Below are positions 16,664 to 25,407 of a stretch of DNA of 64,000 nucleotides, one piece after another (within the stretch, counting starts at the first letter, position 1; each line of letters begins with the position of its first letter). A model generated the notes under the pieces. It saw only the letters and a program-made list of their open reading frames with translations, was not told the origin of the DNA and did not search any database. The stretch lies in assembly GCF_023242945.1 (NCBI RefSeq), contig NZ_JALKFT010000026.1, positions 10,255-74,254 on the forward strand. The letters run 5' to 3'. Made by a program: the position numbers and the translations under genes. Origin of the DNA: Frankia umida. Lineage in GTDB: Bacteria > Actinomycetota > Actinomycetes > Frankiales > Frankiaceae.

Positions 16664-18130
16664 CTAACCGGCGGCGGAGGCACCCACGGTTTCGGTCGCC
16701 GGTCGGTCGGCGTGGACAGGGGCCGGCTGGTCGTCCACGAACGACGTGGGCTGGGCACCGCGGCGAGGCAGGGCGATCGCGCTGAGCAGGGCCATCGCGA
16801 CGGCGATCGCGCCGAGCAACACGGCGGGACGGGTACCGTCGATGAAGCTGGCGGGCGAGTCGTATCCGCCGCGGGCGGCGAACACCGAGGACAGGACGGC
16901 GATGCCGAGCACCCCGCCGAGTTCCCGCAGGGCGTTGTTCGCCCCGGACGCCAGCCCCTGGAACTGCTCGGGCACCACACCGAGCGCGACGGTGGCGACG
17001 GGCACGAAGAACAGGGCCATCCCGATGCCGGAGATGACGAACGGTCCGACGAGCGCGCCGTAGCTCATGTGGTCGGACAGGACCAGGCCCATCCAGGCCA
17101 GGCCGATCGCGTTCAGGGCGAGCCCGGCCAGCAGCAGCGGTCGGCCACCGATGCGGTCGGAGACCGGGCCGGCGATCGGCGCGATCAGCAGCGGCATCGC
17201 CGTCCAGGGCAGGGTGCGGATACCGGCTTCCAGCGGCGAGTAGCCATAGACGTTCTGCAGCGCCTGGGCCAGCAGGAAGATCGAGCCGAACATGCCCATC
17301 GAGAACAACAGGGCGGTGGCGTTCACCGCGGCGAACCCACGGATGCGGAACAGTGCCATCGGCAGCATCGGTGCCCCACCGGCCCGGGCGACCCGCAGCT
17401 CCCAGGCGACGAACGCGGCCACCCCGATAGCACCGGCGATGATGGAGGTCAGCACCGGCGTGCTCGTCCAGCCGTGTCCTTCGCCGCGGACCAGCCCGAA
17501 GACGATCCCGAACAGACCCGCGCTGATCAGCGCGACCCCGGTGACGTCAAGACGCGATGTGCTCGCGCGCGACTCGGCCAGCGCGCGCAGGCCGATCGGC
17601 AGGGCGATCAGGCCCACGGGCACGTTCACCCAGAAGATCCACTGCCAGCTGACACCCTCGGTGATGGCGCCGCCGATCAGCGGTCCGACCGCGACGGCGA
17701 GCCCGGTCATCGCGCCCCAGATCCCGAGCGCCGCTCCACGTCGTTCCGGCGGGACGGCCGACGCGAGCAGCGTGAGCGTCAGCGGCAGCACGAACGCGGC
17801 CCCGACGCCCTGCACCGCCCGGGCGGCGATCAGTGCCTCGATGGACGGTGCGAGCGCCGCGGCGGCGCTACCCGCGGTGAAGACGGCGAGGCCGCCGAGG
17901 AACACCCGGCGTCGACCGAGCCGATCCCCGAGCGCCGCCCCGGTGAGCAGCAGCACCGCGAACGGCAGGGTGTAGGCGTTGACGGTCCATTCCAGGCCTT
18001 CGAGGCCCGCGCCGAGATCGGTGCGGATCTGCGGGAGCGCCGTGGTGACCACGAGGTTGTCCAGGGACACCATGAACGCGGCCAGGGAGGTCACGACGAG
18101 CGTCCAGGCGGTGCTGGGGCGTCGGGTCAC
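16664..18130 (-). CDS. MFS drug-efflux transporter, DHA2 (14-helix) type
   Basis: 488 residues with 14 predicted helices. Family marks: SLAAFMVSLDNLVVTTALPQIRTDL (motif D1 at the start), LTGAALGDRLGRRRVFLGGL (motif A), ARAVQGVGAAFVLPLTLTLL (motif B) and GPLIGGAITEGVSWQWIFWVNVPVG (motif C). DHA2 proteins exchange protons for hydrophobic drugs or natural products across the inner membrane. GTG 18130 follows a GGAAGGAG site. Directly downstream of a TetR gene in the same direction, with a TetR-type operator in the gap, so it is probably derepressed by the pump's substrate. Confidence 0.92.
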   Translation of the reverse strand: MTRRPSTAWTLVVTSLAAFMVSLDNLVVTTALPQIRTDLGAGLEGLEWTVNAYTLPFAVLLLTGAALGDRLGRRRVFLGGLAVFTAGSAAAALAPSIEALIAARAVQGVGAAFVLPLTLTLLASAVPPERRGAALGIWGAMTGLAVAVGPLIGGAITEGVSWQWIFWVNVPVGLIALPIGLRALAESRASTSRLDVTGVALISAGLFGIVFGLVRGEGHGWTSTPVLTSIIAGAIGVAAFVAWELRVARAGGAPMLPMALFRIRGFAAVNATALLFSMGMFGSIFLLAQALQNVYGYSPLEAGIRTLPWTAMPLLIAPIAGPVSDRIGGRPLLLAGLALNAIGLAWMGLVLSDHMSYGALVGPFVISGIGMALFFVPVATVALGVVPEQFQGLASGANNALRELGGVLGIAVLSSVFAARGGYDSPASFIDGTRPAVLLGAIAVAMALLSAIALPRRGAQPTSFVDDQPAPVHADRPATETVGASAAG

Positions 18131-18171
18131 GACCGTTCTCCTTCCAGTGTGGGGGCACTACACGAACTGTT

Positions 18172-18183
18172 GTGAGTACTCAC
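18172..18183. promoter_or_regulatory. GTGAGTACTCAC palindrome upstream of the MFS gene
   Basis: Perfect 12-bp palindrome lying between the TetR-type operator and the MFS start. It could be a second half of a composite operator; nothing more can be said from sequence. Confidence 0.35.
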
Positions 18184-18192
18184 TAGCCTCGG

Positions 18193-18216
18193 AAGGTAGT
18201 AAGCGACCACTACCTT
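18193..18216. promoter_or_regulatory. Operator for the TetR regulator, MFS side
   Basis: AAGGTAGT-N8-ACTACCTT, a 24-bp inverted repeat with perfect 8-bp arms (18193-18200 and 18209-18216), 63 bp upstream of the MFS start. The same architecture with the same 8-bp spacer recurs in front of the TetR gene (18929-18952), which makes it a convincing operator pair. Confidence 0.75.
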
Positions 18217-18255
18217 CAAATGACGGACGTCGGGGCCTCGATGTGACAGGAAGGA

Positions 18256-18921
18256 TCAGCGGGGAACGGCTGGGAGCTCGTCCACCGTGGAGGTCGGTCC
18301 AGGGTTGCTGGCGGGCTCGGTGTCGCCGTCGGGCTCGGTGTCGCCGTCGGGCTCGGGAAGGGGGTTGAGGAAGGTCGGGGAGCAGATGATCTGGGCCCAC
18401 CGGTCGTCGACGGCGGAGAGATCCATCGCGACGCTCACGTTGATCAGCATCCCGTGGGCGAAGAAGACGCGCAGCTCGTCCACCGGCAGCCCGGTGATCC
18501 GCTCCACCGTCTCCCACAGTCGCCGGAACCCGCCGCGCGTCGCGAGCCGCACGTCCGGGTCGTAGCAGCCGGCGTAGGCGTGCAGCTGGGTGAGCAGGTA
18601 GGACCGGTCGGCGAGCAGCCCGGAGTAGGACTCCTTCATCGCGTCGAGGGCGGCCTTGCCGGTCCGCTCGCCCGCGGCCTGCTCGAACAGCGCGGCGGTG
18701 CGGGCGAAGCTGCTCTCGACAACCGCGATGAACAGGGCCTTCTTCGTCGGGAACAGGCGGAACAGGTAGGGCTGCGAGATGCCGGCCCGGGCCGCGATCG
18801 CCTCCGTGGACGTGCCGGTCAGCCCGCCGTTGGCGAACTCCTCGACCGCGGCCGCGAGCACGCTCTCCCGCCGCCGCTGCGCGCTCATCCGCGCTCCGGT
18901 GCCGTCCGTCCGTGTTGCCAT
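18256..18921 (-). CDS. TetR/AcrR family transcriptional repressor
   Basis: 221 residues. Helix-turn-helix at the N-terminus (RRESVLAAAVEEFANGGLTG, TSTEAIAARAGISQPYLFRLF, TKKALFIAVVE), then an all-helical ligand-binding domain, and a tail with a DGDTEP repeat (two exact copies of 18 bp). Represses its own promoter and, by inference, the downstream MFS pump. ATG 18921 is chosen over an upstream GTG at 18942, because the latter would lie inside the operator and because a TTGACA/TACCTT promoter places the transcript start at about 18922, giving a leaderless message. Confidence 0.92.
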   Translation of the reverse strand: MATRTDGTGARMSAQRRRESVLAAAVEEFANGGLTGTSTEAIAARAGISQPYLFRLFPTKKALFIAVVESSFARTAALFEQAAGERTGKAALDAMKESYSGLLADRSYLLTQLHAYAGCYDPDVRLATRGGFRRLWETVERITGLPVDELRVFFAHGMLINVSVAMDLSAVDDRWAQIICSPTFLNPLPEPDGDTEPDGDTEPASNPGPTSTVDELPAVPR

Positions 18922-18928
18922 GAGCCGT

Positions 18929-18958
18929 AAGGTAGTGGCCACTCACTACCTATGTCAA
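18929..18958 (-). promoter_or_regulatory. Autoregulated promoter of the TetR gene with embedded operator
   Basis: On the minus strand TTGACA (18958-18953) and TACCTT (18934-18929) are separated by 18 bp, and the operator AAGGTAGT-N8-ACTACCTA (18929-18952) fills the spacer and covers the -10 box. The expected start point is almost on the ATG at 18921. Confidence 0.65.
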
Positions 18959-19093
18959 CCCCGCCGTCGTCGACGGTTCCCGCGCCGACGGCACGGCGAT
19001 CCAGGTGTACCGCGCGACCGGCGGAGGGGCTGGTGGGAGAGGGCTCCCATTTAACGGCGAACAGAGTCGTCGTAGAACCGTATGATGCTGGCT

Positions 19094-19408
19094 ATGGTCG
19101 GCGAAAGGTCCTCGCATGTCACGCCGCTGTCAGTGGCACGATCGCTGCGCCTGCTCGGCGAGCAGGTGTCGACCTGGCGGAAGCTGAACCGGCTGACCGC
19201 CGCGCAGGTCGCCGAGCGGGCCGGGATCTCACGGGACACCCTGCGCGCCATCGAGCAGGGCACGGGCACCGCGAGCACCGAGAACCTGTTCAGGGTGCTC
19301 CGCACCCTCGGGATCATGGAAGCCGTGGTCAGGGCCAGCGACCCGTACGAGACCGACGTCGGTCGACTACGCATGGACGAGATCCTTCCCAAGCGGGTAC
19401 GACGCTGA
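19094..19408 (+). CDS. HipB-like XRE-family helix-turn-helix antitoxin/regulator
   Basis: 104 residues. HTH_3 domain: LRLLGEQVSTWRKLNRLTAAQVAERAGISRDTLRAIEQGTG, then TASTENLFRVLRTLGI. The tail DPYETDVGRLRMDEILPKRVRR is the short C-terminal extension of HipB antitoxins in actinobacteria. ATG 19094 is chosen because TATGAT (19081-19086) is a good -10 for a leaderless start; ATGs at 19082 and 19085 are alternatives. Its stop overlaps the ATG of a truncated hipA (TGATG), the usual hipBA coupling. The partner toxin is destroyed, so this gene is now an orphan regulator. Confidence 0.85.
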   Translation: MVGERSSHVTPLSVARSLRLLGEQVSTWRKLNRLTAAQVAERAGISRDTLRAIEQGTGTASTENLFRVLRTLGIMEAVVRASDPYETDVGRLRMDEILPKRVRR

Positions 19409-19610
19409 TGGCCGGGCGGGATCCTGCCGAGGTCACCGTCGAGCTCGACGGGCAGGAGAGCCGTCCGGCTGCGCCACCGTGAGCCGGCACCGACCTGCGT
19501 GAGCTTTACCGGCGGATCGTGTTCTCCATTCTGGCCGGGAACACCGACCGACCATGTGCGTCATCACGCGTTCCTGCGCGAGCGAGCTGGCTGGGTGCTC
19601 TCTCCCGCCT
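19408..19610 (+). pseudogene. Remnant of hipA (HipA-type serine/threonine kinase toxin)
   Basis: ATG 19408 starts a frame (MAGRDPAEVTVELDGQE) like a HipA N-terminus, which stops after 24 codons at 19480-19482. In the same frame just beyond the stop, 19492-19548 encodes DLRELYRRIVFSILAGNTD; one extra base (near 19549) then shifts frame and 19550-19609 encodes DHVRHHAFLRERAGWVLSPA. Together these give the HipA block ending NTDDH...GWVLSPAY, in which the Asp is an active-site residue. About 250 codons between the N-terminus and this block are missing. Internal deletion, stop and frameshift all argue for a dead toxin. Confidence 0.8.
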
Positions 19611-19922
19611 AAAAGCCAGGCCGACCGGATGGTGGTGGCCTACGACAGCGACCAGCGACGGATCGCGCGAGCGCTCGGCCCGGCCTGAGGCTCCGCTCTT
19701 CTCCGCTGACCCAGATCGACCTGTCTATGTCGCAGATCACAAAGAGTTTTTGTCGGTGGCGAGTTCCGGTCTCCGGATGACCCGGACATCGCAGGCGCAA
19801 CTCCACCGGGCGATCTTGCGGTAAAAGTCGAGGTCTGGGATATTTCTGCTCTACGGCTGAACGTCCCAGGGGTCGCGAGAGGGGGAATCCGGTGAAAGCG
19901 CACCCAGAAAGGATGACGCGAG
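19611..19922. other. Gene-free stretch after the hipA remnant
   Basis: 312 bp with less coding-like composition than its surroundings. No recognisable protein, repeat or RNA was seen; probably more decayed sequence from the hipBA locus. Confidence 0.4.
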
Positions 19923-20237
19923 GTGGATGACACCGCCTCCGCGGCGGATCTTCGGTGGTTCCTGGGGTTCATGGTGGTGCGAATGGCCTCGGAACTCCTG
20001 GCAGCCGTGGTCATCAGTCGTCGCCGGGGAGCGCGGCCCGCCAGGGTGTTCGCCGTCTGCTCCGAGTCCGTACTCGTTATCGCGTTCGGCCTCTGGACGC
20101 TGATCGCCTGGGGTGTGTGGTTTTTCCTCGCCTATCTGGTCGCCGAAGTGGTGTTGTCCGCTGTCGCGGTAGTGCGCTGGTTCCGGGACCGACAACGAGC
20201 CGGGATGGCTTTTCACCACGATGCGCGCGAGGACTGA
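19923..20237 (+). CDS. Small hypothetical membrane protein
   Basis: 104 residues with two to three hydrophobic helices (WFLGFMVVRMASELLAAVVIS, then a long VFAVCSESVLVIAFGLWTLIAWGVWFFLAYLVAEVVLSAVAVV) and a charged C-terminus (DRQRAGMAFHHDARED). Not recognised as a named family. GTG 19923 is preceded by a purine-rich AAAGGATGACGCGAG. It lies next to the decayed toxin-antitoxin locus; the hydrophobic pattern makes a real protein likely but not certain. Confidence 0.5.
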   Translation: MDDTASAADLRWFLGFMVVRMASELLAAVVISRRRGARPARVFAVCSESVLVIAFGLWTLIAWGVWFFLAYLVAEVVLSAVAVVRWFRDRQRAGMAFHHDARED

Positions 20238-20327
20238 GAACGGTGGGCAGCGCTTCGGTAGCCGGTTTCCTCTCCTGACCTGACCTTTCCGGCCGTCCTC
20301 AGTGGCGTGCCTGAGCCGGTCGGCTGA

Positions 20328-21668
20328 TCAGAAGGTGGAGGCCTCGGCGTGGATGTGGTGGCGGCGCAGACCGGCGGCGCGCAGGGAGCGGACGGTGCTG
20401 GCGACCATGCCGGGGGGTCCGCAGACGTAGGCGTCGTGGTCGGCGAGGCGGGGGACCAGGGTGGTCAGCCGCTGGCAGGACAGGGGATCGTCCTGCTCGC
20501 CGGTGGGAGCCGGGCCGGTCAGGTAGTGGACGGTGGCATCGAGGTCGTCGGCGAGGTCGTCCAGTTCGCCGCGGAAGACGATCTGGTCGGCGCGTTCGGT
20601 GCGGTAGAGCAGGGTGATGTCGAGGTCGTCGTCGAGGGTGTCGTCGAGGTCCTCGAACAGGGCGCGCAGGGGAGCGATGCCCATCCCACCGGCGACGAGC
20701 AGGACCGGCCGGCGCGGGCGGGCCGCGGTGGTGAGCGCGCCGTAGGGGCCGGAGACCAGCAGCCACCGGCCGGGGGCGAGGCCGGCCATCGCGACGCTGT
20801 AGTCACCGACGGCCTTGACGGTGAACCGCAGCTCGTCCGACCGGGGGGCGGCGGACAGGGAGAACGGGTGGGAATGCCACCACATCGGCCAGTCCAGGGG
20901 TCGCAACCGGAAGTACTGGCCGGGCCGCGCGCCCACCGCGTCCAGCATCCGTCCGGACACGATGATCGAGACGACGCCGTGCGTCTCCGGTTCGACGGCG
21001 GCGACGGTGAACTGGTGGCGCAACGTGAGCCGGACGGGGGCGAGCAGTCGGTACCAGGCGAAGACGCCCAGCGCCGCCAGGTGCAGCGCCGTCCACAGCA
21101 CCCGGGCGGGGCTGGTGAGCAGGTCAGGGCCGTAGAGCTGATGCGCGAAGCTGATCACGATGGCGGGGTGGACGACCAGGTGCAGCAGATGCCACCAGCC
21201 GTACGGCATCGCCCGGCGCACCGCGGGCACCGAGGTGACGACCGCGATCAGCAGCAGTACCAGGCCGAGCACCGCCAGCCACAGGTACGGCAGGTCGACG
21301 ACCAGCCCGATCAGCGCCGAGGCGAACGGGGTCCCGACACTCGCCGCGTTCGAGGCGATCGCCAGCACCGCGTGCGCGACGATCAACGCCAGGAACGACA
21401 GCCCGCAGCCCACATGGATCAGCCGCGCCGGCCGCATCGCCACCGTCCGCTCGAACCAGGGCAGGCGTGCGGCCAGCACCACCTGGACGACCCCCAGGTA
21501 GCCCGCGACCAGCCCACACAGGCGTGCCGCGGCACCTGGTCCGCCGCCCGGGCCGGCCGGTGGTCGGTGCAGCACCCGGTAGGCCCACCAGCCGGCGACG
21601 ATCAGTGCGCCACCGGTGACGAGCCCGACCACGACCGTCGACGGACGTAACGCCCGAACGGTCGACAT
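20328..21668 (-). CDS. Ferric-reductase-like transmembrane oxidoreductase with FAD/NAD-binding (FNR) domain
   Basis: 446 residues. The first ~215 residues have six helices with spaced histidines (LIHVGCGLSF, LIVAHAVLAI, GWWHLLHLVVHPAIVISFAHQ), the haem-binding pattern of ferric reductase/YedZ-type domains. The rest is a ferredoxin-NADP reductase module: GQYFRLRPL and HSHPFSLSAAP (FAD binding), VSGPYGALT, VLLVAGGMGIAPLRALFEDL (nucleotide loop) and DAYVCGPPGMVAS. It should move electrons from NAD(P)H through FAD to haem in the membrane; the acceptor (ferric iron, oxygen or other) is unknown. ATG 21668. It stands alone between the small membrane protein and fadB. Confidence 0.88.
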   Translation of the reverse strand: MSTVRALRPSTVVVGLVTGGALIVAGWWAYRVLHRPPAGPGGGPGAAARLCGLVAGYLGVVQVVLAARLPWFERTVAMRPARLIHVGCGLSFLALIVAHAVLAIASNAASVGTPFASALIGLVVDLPYLWLAVLGLVLLLIAVVTSVPAVRRAMPYGWWHLLHLVVHPAIVISFAHQLYGPDLLTSPARVLWTALHLAALGVFAWYRLLAPVRLTLRHQFTVAAVEPETHGVVSIIVSGRMLDAVGARPGQYFRLRPLDWPMWWHSHPFSLSAAPRSDELRFTVKAVGDYSVAMAGLAPGRWLLVSGPYGALTTAARPRRPVLLVAGGMGIAPLRALFEDLDDTLDDDLDITLLYRTERADQIVFRGELDDLADDLDATVHYLTGPAPTGEQDDPLSCQRLTTLVPRLADHDAYVCGPPGMVASTVRSLRAAGLRRHHIHAEASTF

Positions 21669-21727
21669 GGCCCCAAACTAACCCGCGACCTGCGCCGCCA
21701 CGACCCCGGGGCAGGGGCCCGCTCTGG

Positions 21728-23950
21728 TCAGACGGGGAGGGTGGCGACGCCGGGCGGGGTGAAGCGTTCGCCGGTGACGGCCTCGCTGACACCGGTGCGA
21801 TCCAGGTACGGCGTGATGCCACCAAGATGGAACGGCCAACCGGCGCCGAGGATCATGCACAGGTCGATGTCGGGTGCCTCGGCGACGACCTTCTCCGCGA
21901 GCATCAGGTGGATCTCCTCGGCGAGCGCCCGCAGCGCCGCTTCACGCACCTCGGCCGCACTCGGCGCCACCGTCGACCCGCCACCGCCACTGCCACCGTT
22001 ACTACCGCTGCCGCGACCGTTGATGGCACTGGTGGACGTCCCACCCGCCGCGACGGCGGCGCGCAGGGCGGCGGCGGCCTCGGGATCGATGGTCTGAGTG
22101 CCATCCGGGCCAGCGGTGTAGATGCCGCCCTTGCCGGCCTCGACGAGCCGCGCGAGGCTCGACGGTTCGCGGAAACGGTCGGGGAAGGCGGTGTGCAGCG
22201 TCTCGGCCACGTGCAGGGCGACCGGCGGTCCGACCAGGGCCAGCAGCGTCAGCGGGGACATCGGCAGGCCGAGCGGGTCCAGGGCGTGGTCGACCTCGTC
22301 GAGCGGGGTGCCCTGCTCGGCGGCGGCGAGCACCTCGCCGAGGAAGCGGGTGAGCAGCCGGTTCACCACGAACGCCGGCTGGTCGGCGACCAGCACCGCG
22401 TTCTTCTTCAGGGCCTTGGCCACCGCCAGCGTCGTGGCGACGGTCGCGTCGTCGGTGCGCTCGGCCCGGACGACCTCGACCAGCGGCAGCACCGCCACCG
22501 GGTTGAAGAAGTGCAGCCCGGCGACCCGCTCGGGATGCGCCAGGTGCGCGGCCATCTCGCTCACCGACAGCGCCGAGGTGTTCGTGAGCAGCACCGCCTG
22601 CGGTGAGACGACCGCCTCGAGCTCGGCGAAGACCTTCTGCTTGATGGACAGGTCCTCGAAGACGGCCTCGATGACGAGGTCGGCGTCGGCGAAGGCGTCC
22701 TTGGTCAGGGAACCGGTGACGTTCGCCTTGTACCGGCCGGCCTGGTCGGCGGTGATCCGGCGGCGTAGCAGCAGGTTGTCGATCTCCCGGTGGACAGCGG
22801 CGACCCCGGCGTCCAGCCGGGTGGCGTCCAGGTCGGTGAGCACGACCGGAACCTCGAGGCGATGCGCGAAGACCAGCGCGAGCTGGGACGCCATCAACCC
22901 GGCCCCGACCACCCCGACCTTCGTCACCGGCCGGGCGAGTGCCGGGTCGGGCCCGCCGACCGGGCGCCGGGCCCGCTTCTGCACCAGGTCGAACGCGTAC
23001 AGCCCGGCGACCAGCTCCCCGGAGACGGACAGATCCGCGAGGGCCTGCGTCTCCGCCTCGAAACCGTCGGCCCGGGTGGCCGTCTCGGCGAGCGCGATCA
23101 GGTCAAGAGCCCGGTAGGGGGCGGGGGCCGCGCCGTGCAGCCGTCCGTCGGCGAGTTCGTGGCCGGCGGAGATGGCGGCAGCCCACGCGGCGCCGCGTTC
23201 CACCGGGGTGCGCGCGGCCACCGGGTCGATCTCGCCGCGCAGCACCCGTCCGACCCAGGTCAGCGCCTCCTCGAGGAAGTCGGCCGGTTCCAGCAGCACA
23301 TCGCCAAGGCCGAGCTCGAAGGCCTGCGGTCCCTTCAGCATCCGGTTCTGGCTGAGCGGGTTGTCCAGGATGATTTTGATCGCTCGCTGCGGCCCGACCA
23401 GGTTCGGCAGCAGCTGGCTGCCACCCCACGCCGGCACCAGACCGAGGAACACCTCCGGCAGCGCGAGCATCGGGATACCCGAGGACAGCGCCCGGTAGTC
23501 GCAGTGCAGCGCGAGCTCCAGGCCACCACCCAACACCGCCCCGTTGACCAGGGCGAACGTCGGCACTCGACGTTCGCCGAGGCGGCCAGAGCCCAACCGG
23601 ACGAACGCCTCGTGACCGAGGCGCCCGAGCGCCTCGAGGGCGGGCCGCACCGCGGCCGGATCGGTGATCGACGAACGGAACGCCAGATCGGCGCCGACGG
23701 CGAAGATGAACGGTTTGCCGGTCACCGCGATCGCGGCCACCGGCGGCTGGTGCGCCTCGATCTCATCCACCGCGGTGAGGATGCCACGCAGGCCGGCCGG
23801 GCCGAACGTGCTCGGCCGGGTGTGGTCCAGGCCGTTGTCCAGGGTGACGAGCGCGACTGGCCCCGCCACCCCGGGCAGCGTCACATAACGGACGTGGGTC
23901 GCGGTGACCACCTCGTCCGGGAACTCCAGCGTGACCTCGTCGTCGCTCAT
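21728..23950 (-). CDS. fadB: Fatty-acid oxidation multifunctional enzyme: enoyl-CoA hydratase + 3-hydroxyacyl-CoA dehydrogenase
   Basis: 740 residues. The N-terminal crotonase half shows IAVTGKPFIFAVGADL, NGAVLGGGLELALHCDYR (oxyanion hole Gly-Gly) and LPEVFLGLVPAWGG (catalytic Glu region). From about residue 335 comes an NAD-binding Rossmann domain (VTKVGVVGAGLMASQLAL), with SVSEMAAHLAHPERVAGLHFFNPVAVLPLVEVV as the dehydrogenase signature, and then the helical C-terminal domain, interrupted by a Gly/Ser linker (NGRGSGSNGGSGGGGS). Catalyses steps two and three of beta-oxidation. It follows fadA by 92 bp in the same direction and presumably forms the trifunctional complex with it. Confidence 0.95.
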   Translation of the reverse strand: MSDDEVTLEFPDEVVTATHVRYVTLPGVAGPVALVTLDNGLDHTRPSTFGPAGLRGILTAVDEIEAHQPPVAAIAVTGKPFIFAVGADLAFRSSITDPAAVRPALEALGRLGHEAFVRLGSGRLGERRVPTFALVNGAVLGGGLELALHCDYRALSSGIPMLALPEVFLGLVPAWGGSQLLPNLVGPQRAIKIILDNPLSQNRMLKGPQAFELGLGDVLLEPADFLEEALTWVGRVLRGEIDPVAARTPVERGAAWAAAISAGHELADGRLHGAAPAPYRALDLIALAETATRADGFEAETQALADLSVSGELVAGLYAFDLVQKRARRPVGGPDPALARPVTKVGVVGAGLMASQLALVFAHRLEVPVVLTDLDATRLDAGVAAVHREIDNLLLRRRITADQAGRYKANVTGSLTKDAFADADLVIEAVFEDLSIKQKVFAELEAVVSPQAVLLTNTSALSVSEMAAHLAHPERVAGLHFFNPVAVLPLVEVVRAERTDDATVATTLAVAKALKKNAVLVADQPAFVVNRLLTRFLGEVLAAAEQGTPLDEVDHALDPLGLPMSPLTLLALVGPPVALHVAETLHTAFPDRFREPSSLARLVEAGKGGIYTAGPDGTQTIDPEAAAALRAAVAAGGTSTSAINGRGSGSNGGSGGGGSTVAPSAAEVREAALRALAEEIHLMLAEKVVAEAPDIDLCMILGAGWPFHLGGITPYLDRTGVSEAVTGERFTPPGVATLPV

Positions 23951-24041
23951 GACGCCTCTCCTGAAGGCTCGCGGATGCAGACTCGCGCGGTACGGACTCG
24001 CGGGTACGGACTCGCCGGCATGCGCGGTACCGGCGGCGGGC

Positions 24042-25268
24042 TCAGCCCGCGTCGCCGCCGGAGGTGACGGCCGGGTGGTGGGGGTTCTCCCAGATCGTGG
24101 TCGCGCCCATCCCCAGCCCGACGCACATCGCGGTCAGGCCGTAACGCACCTCGGGATGCTCGACGAAGTGGCGCGCCAGCTGCGTCATCAGCCGCACCCC
24201 ACTGGACGCCAGCGGATGCCCCAGCGCGATCGCACCGCCGTACGGATTGACCCGCGGGTCCTCGTCGGCGATGCCGAAATGGTCCAGGAAGGCGAGCACC
24301 TGCACGGCGAACGCCTCGTTGAGCTCGAACAACCCGATGTCGTCGATCGACAGGCCGGTGCGGGCCAGCGCCCGCTCGGTGGACGGGATCGGCCCGATCC
24401 CCATCACGTCGGGGCCGACGCCGGTGAACCCGTAGCCGACCAGGCGCATCTTCGCCGGCAGGCCGAGCTCCGCGGCGACCTCGGCGGCGGCGAGCACACA
24501 GCCGGTCGCCCCGTCGTTGATGCCCGCGGCGTTACCGGCGGTCACTCGGCCATGCGGACGAAACGGGGTCCGCAGCCCCGCCAGACCCTCAAGGGTGGTG
24601 GACGGGCGCGGCGGCTCGTCGGTGGTGACCAGATCCCAGCCGGTGTCGGCGTGGCGTGCCGCCATCGGCACCAGATCCGGCTGGATCTGGCCGTTCGCGT
24701 AGGCCTTCGCCACCTTCTCCTGGGACGCGAGGGCGTACGCGTCGGCCCGCGCCCGGGTGATCGCCGGGAACCGGTCGTGCAGGTTCTCCGCCGTCGACCC
24801 CATGATCAGCGCGGACGGGTCGACGAGCCGCTCGGCGATGAACCGCGGGTTGATGTCGGCGCCCTCACCCATCGGATGGCGACCCATGTGCTCGACCCCG
24901 CCGGCGATCGCCACGTCGTAGGCGCCCACGGCGATGGACGACGCGGTCGTGGTCACCGCGGTGACGGCCCCGGCGCACATCCGGTCGACGGCATAGCCGG
25001 GCACCGACTCGGGCAGGCCCGCGAGGATCGCGGCCGTACGCCCGATGGTCAGGCCCTGGTCACCGATCTGCGTGGTGGCGGCGATCGCCACCTCGTCGAC
25101 CCGCGCCGCCGGCAGCGACGGATTACGCCGCAGCAACTCCCGGATAACCCGGACGATCAGATCGTCCGCCCGGGTCTCGGCATACACACCCTTGGCCTTG
25201 CCGAACGGCGTGCGAACACCGTCGACGAAGACCACATCACGCACCTGGCCGCGGGCTGAACCGAACAC
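24042..25268 (-). CDS. fadA: Acetyl-CoA C-acyltransferase (3-ketoacyl-CoA thiolase)
   Basis: 408 residues; cleaves 3-ketoacyl-CoA with CoA, the last beta-oxidation step. Seen: VFVDGVRTPFGKAKGVYAE at the start, the acyl-accepting cysteine in YAVDRMCAGAVTA, FELNEAFAVQVLAF (NEAFA motif), NPYGGAIALGHPLASSG (catalytic His), and the second cysteine in TAMCVGLGMGATT. GTG 25268 has an AGGGAGG site nearby. First gene of the fadA-fadB operon. Confidence 0.96.
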   Translation of the reverse strand: MFGSARGQVRDVVFVDGVRTPFGKAKGVYAETRADDLIVRVIRELLRRNPSLPAARVDEVAIAATTQIGDQGLTIGRTAAILAGLPESVPGYAVDRMCAGAVTAVTTTASSIAVGAYDVAIAGGVEHMGRHPMGEGADINPRFIAERLVDPSALIMGSTAENLHDRFPAITRARADAYALASQEKVAKAYANGQIQPDLVPMAARHADTGWDLVTTDEPPRPSTTLEGLAGLRTPFRPHGRVTAGNAAGINDGATGCVLAAAEVAAELGLPAKMRLVGYGFTGVGPDVMGIGPIPSTERALARTGLSIDDIGLFELNEAFAVQVLAFLDHFGIADEDPRVNPYGGAIALGHPLASSGVRLMTQLARHFVEHPEVRYGLTAMCVGLGMGATTIWENPHHPAVTSGGDAG

Positions 25269-25407
25269 GCTGGCCTCCCTGCCGGCAGCGCCCAGCCGCC
25301 GACTGCTCGCCGAGGAAGCCGACCGGCCACGATCGGCACCGGCGTGGACGCTGTGCCGGCACGGGCCATCCTACGCTCGAGGTTACCCACGGGTAGGAAG
25401 TTGCCCG

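Noticed and set aside
19519..19824. 101-codon frame over the hipA remnant
   Set aside because: It reads the decayed toxin out of frame; the true homology lies in the hipA frames.
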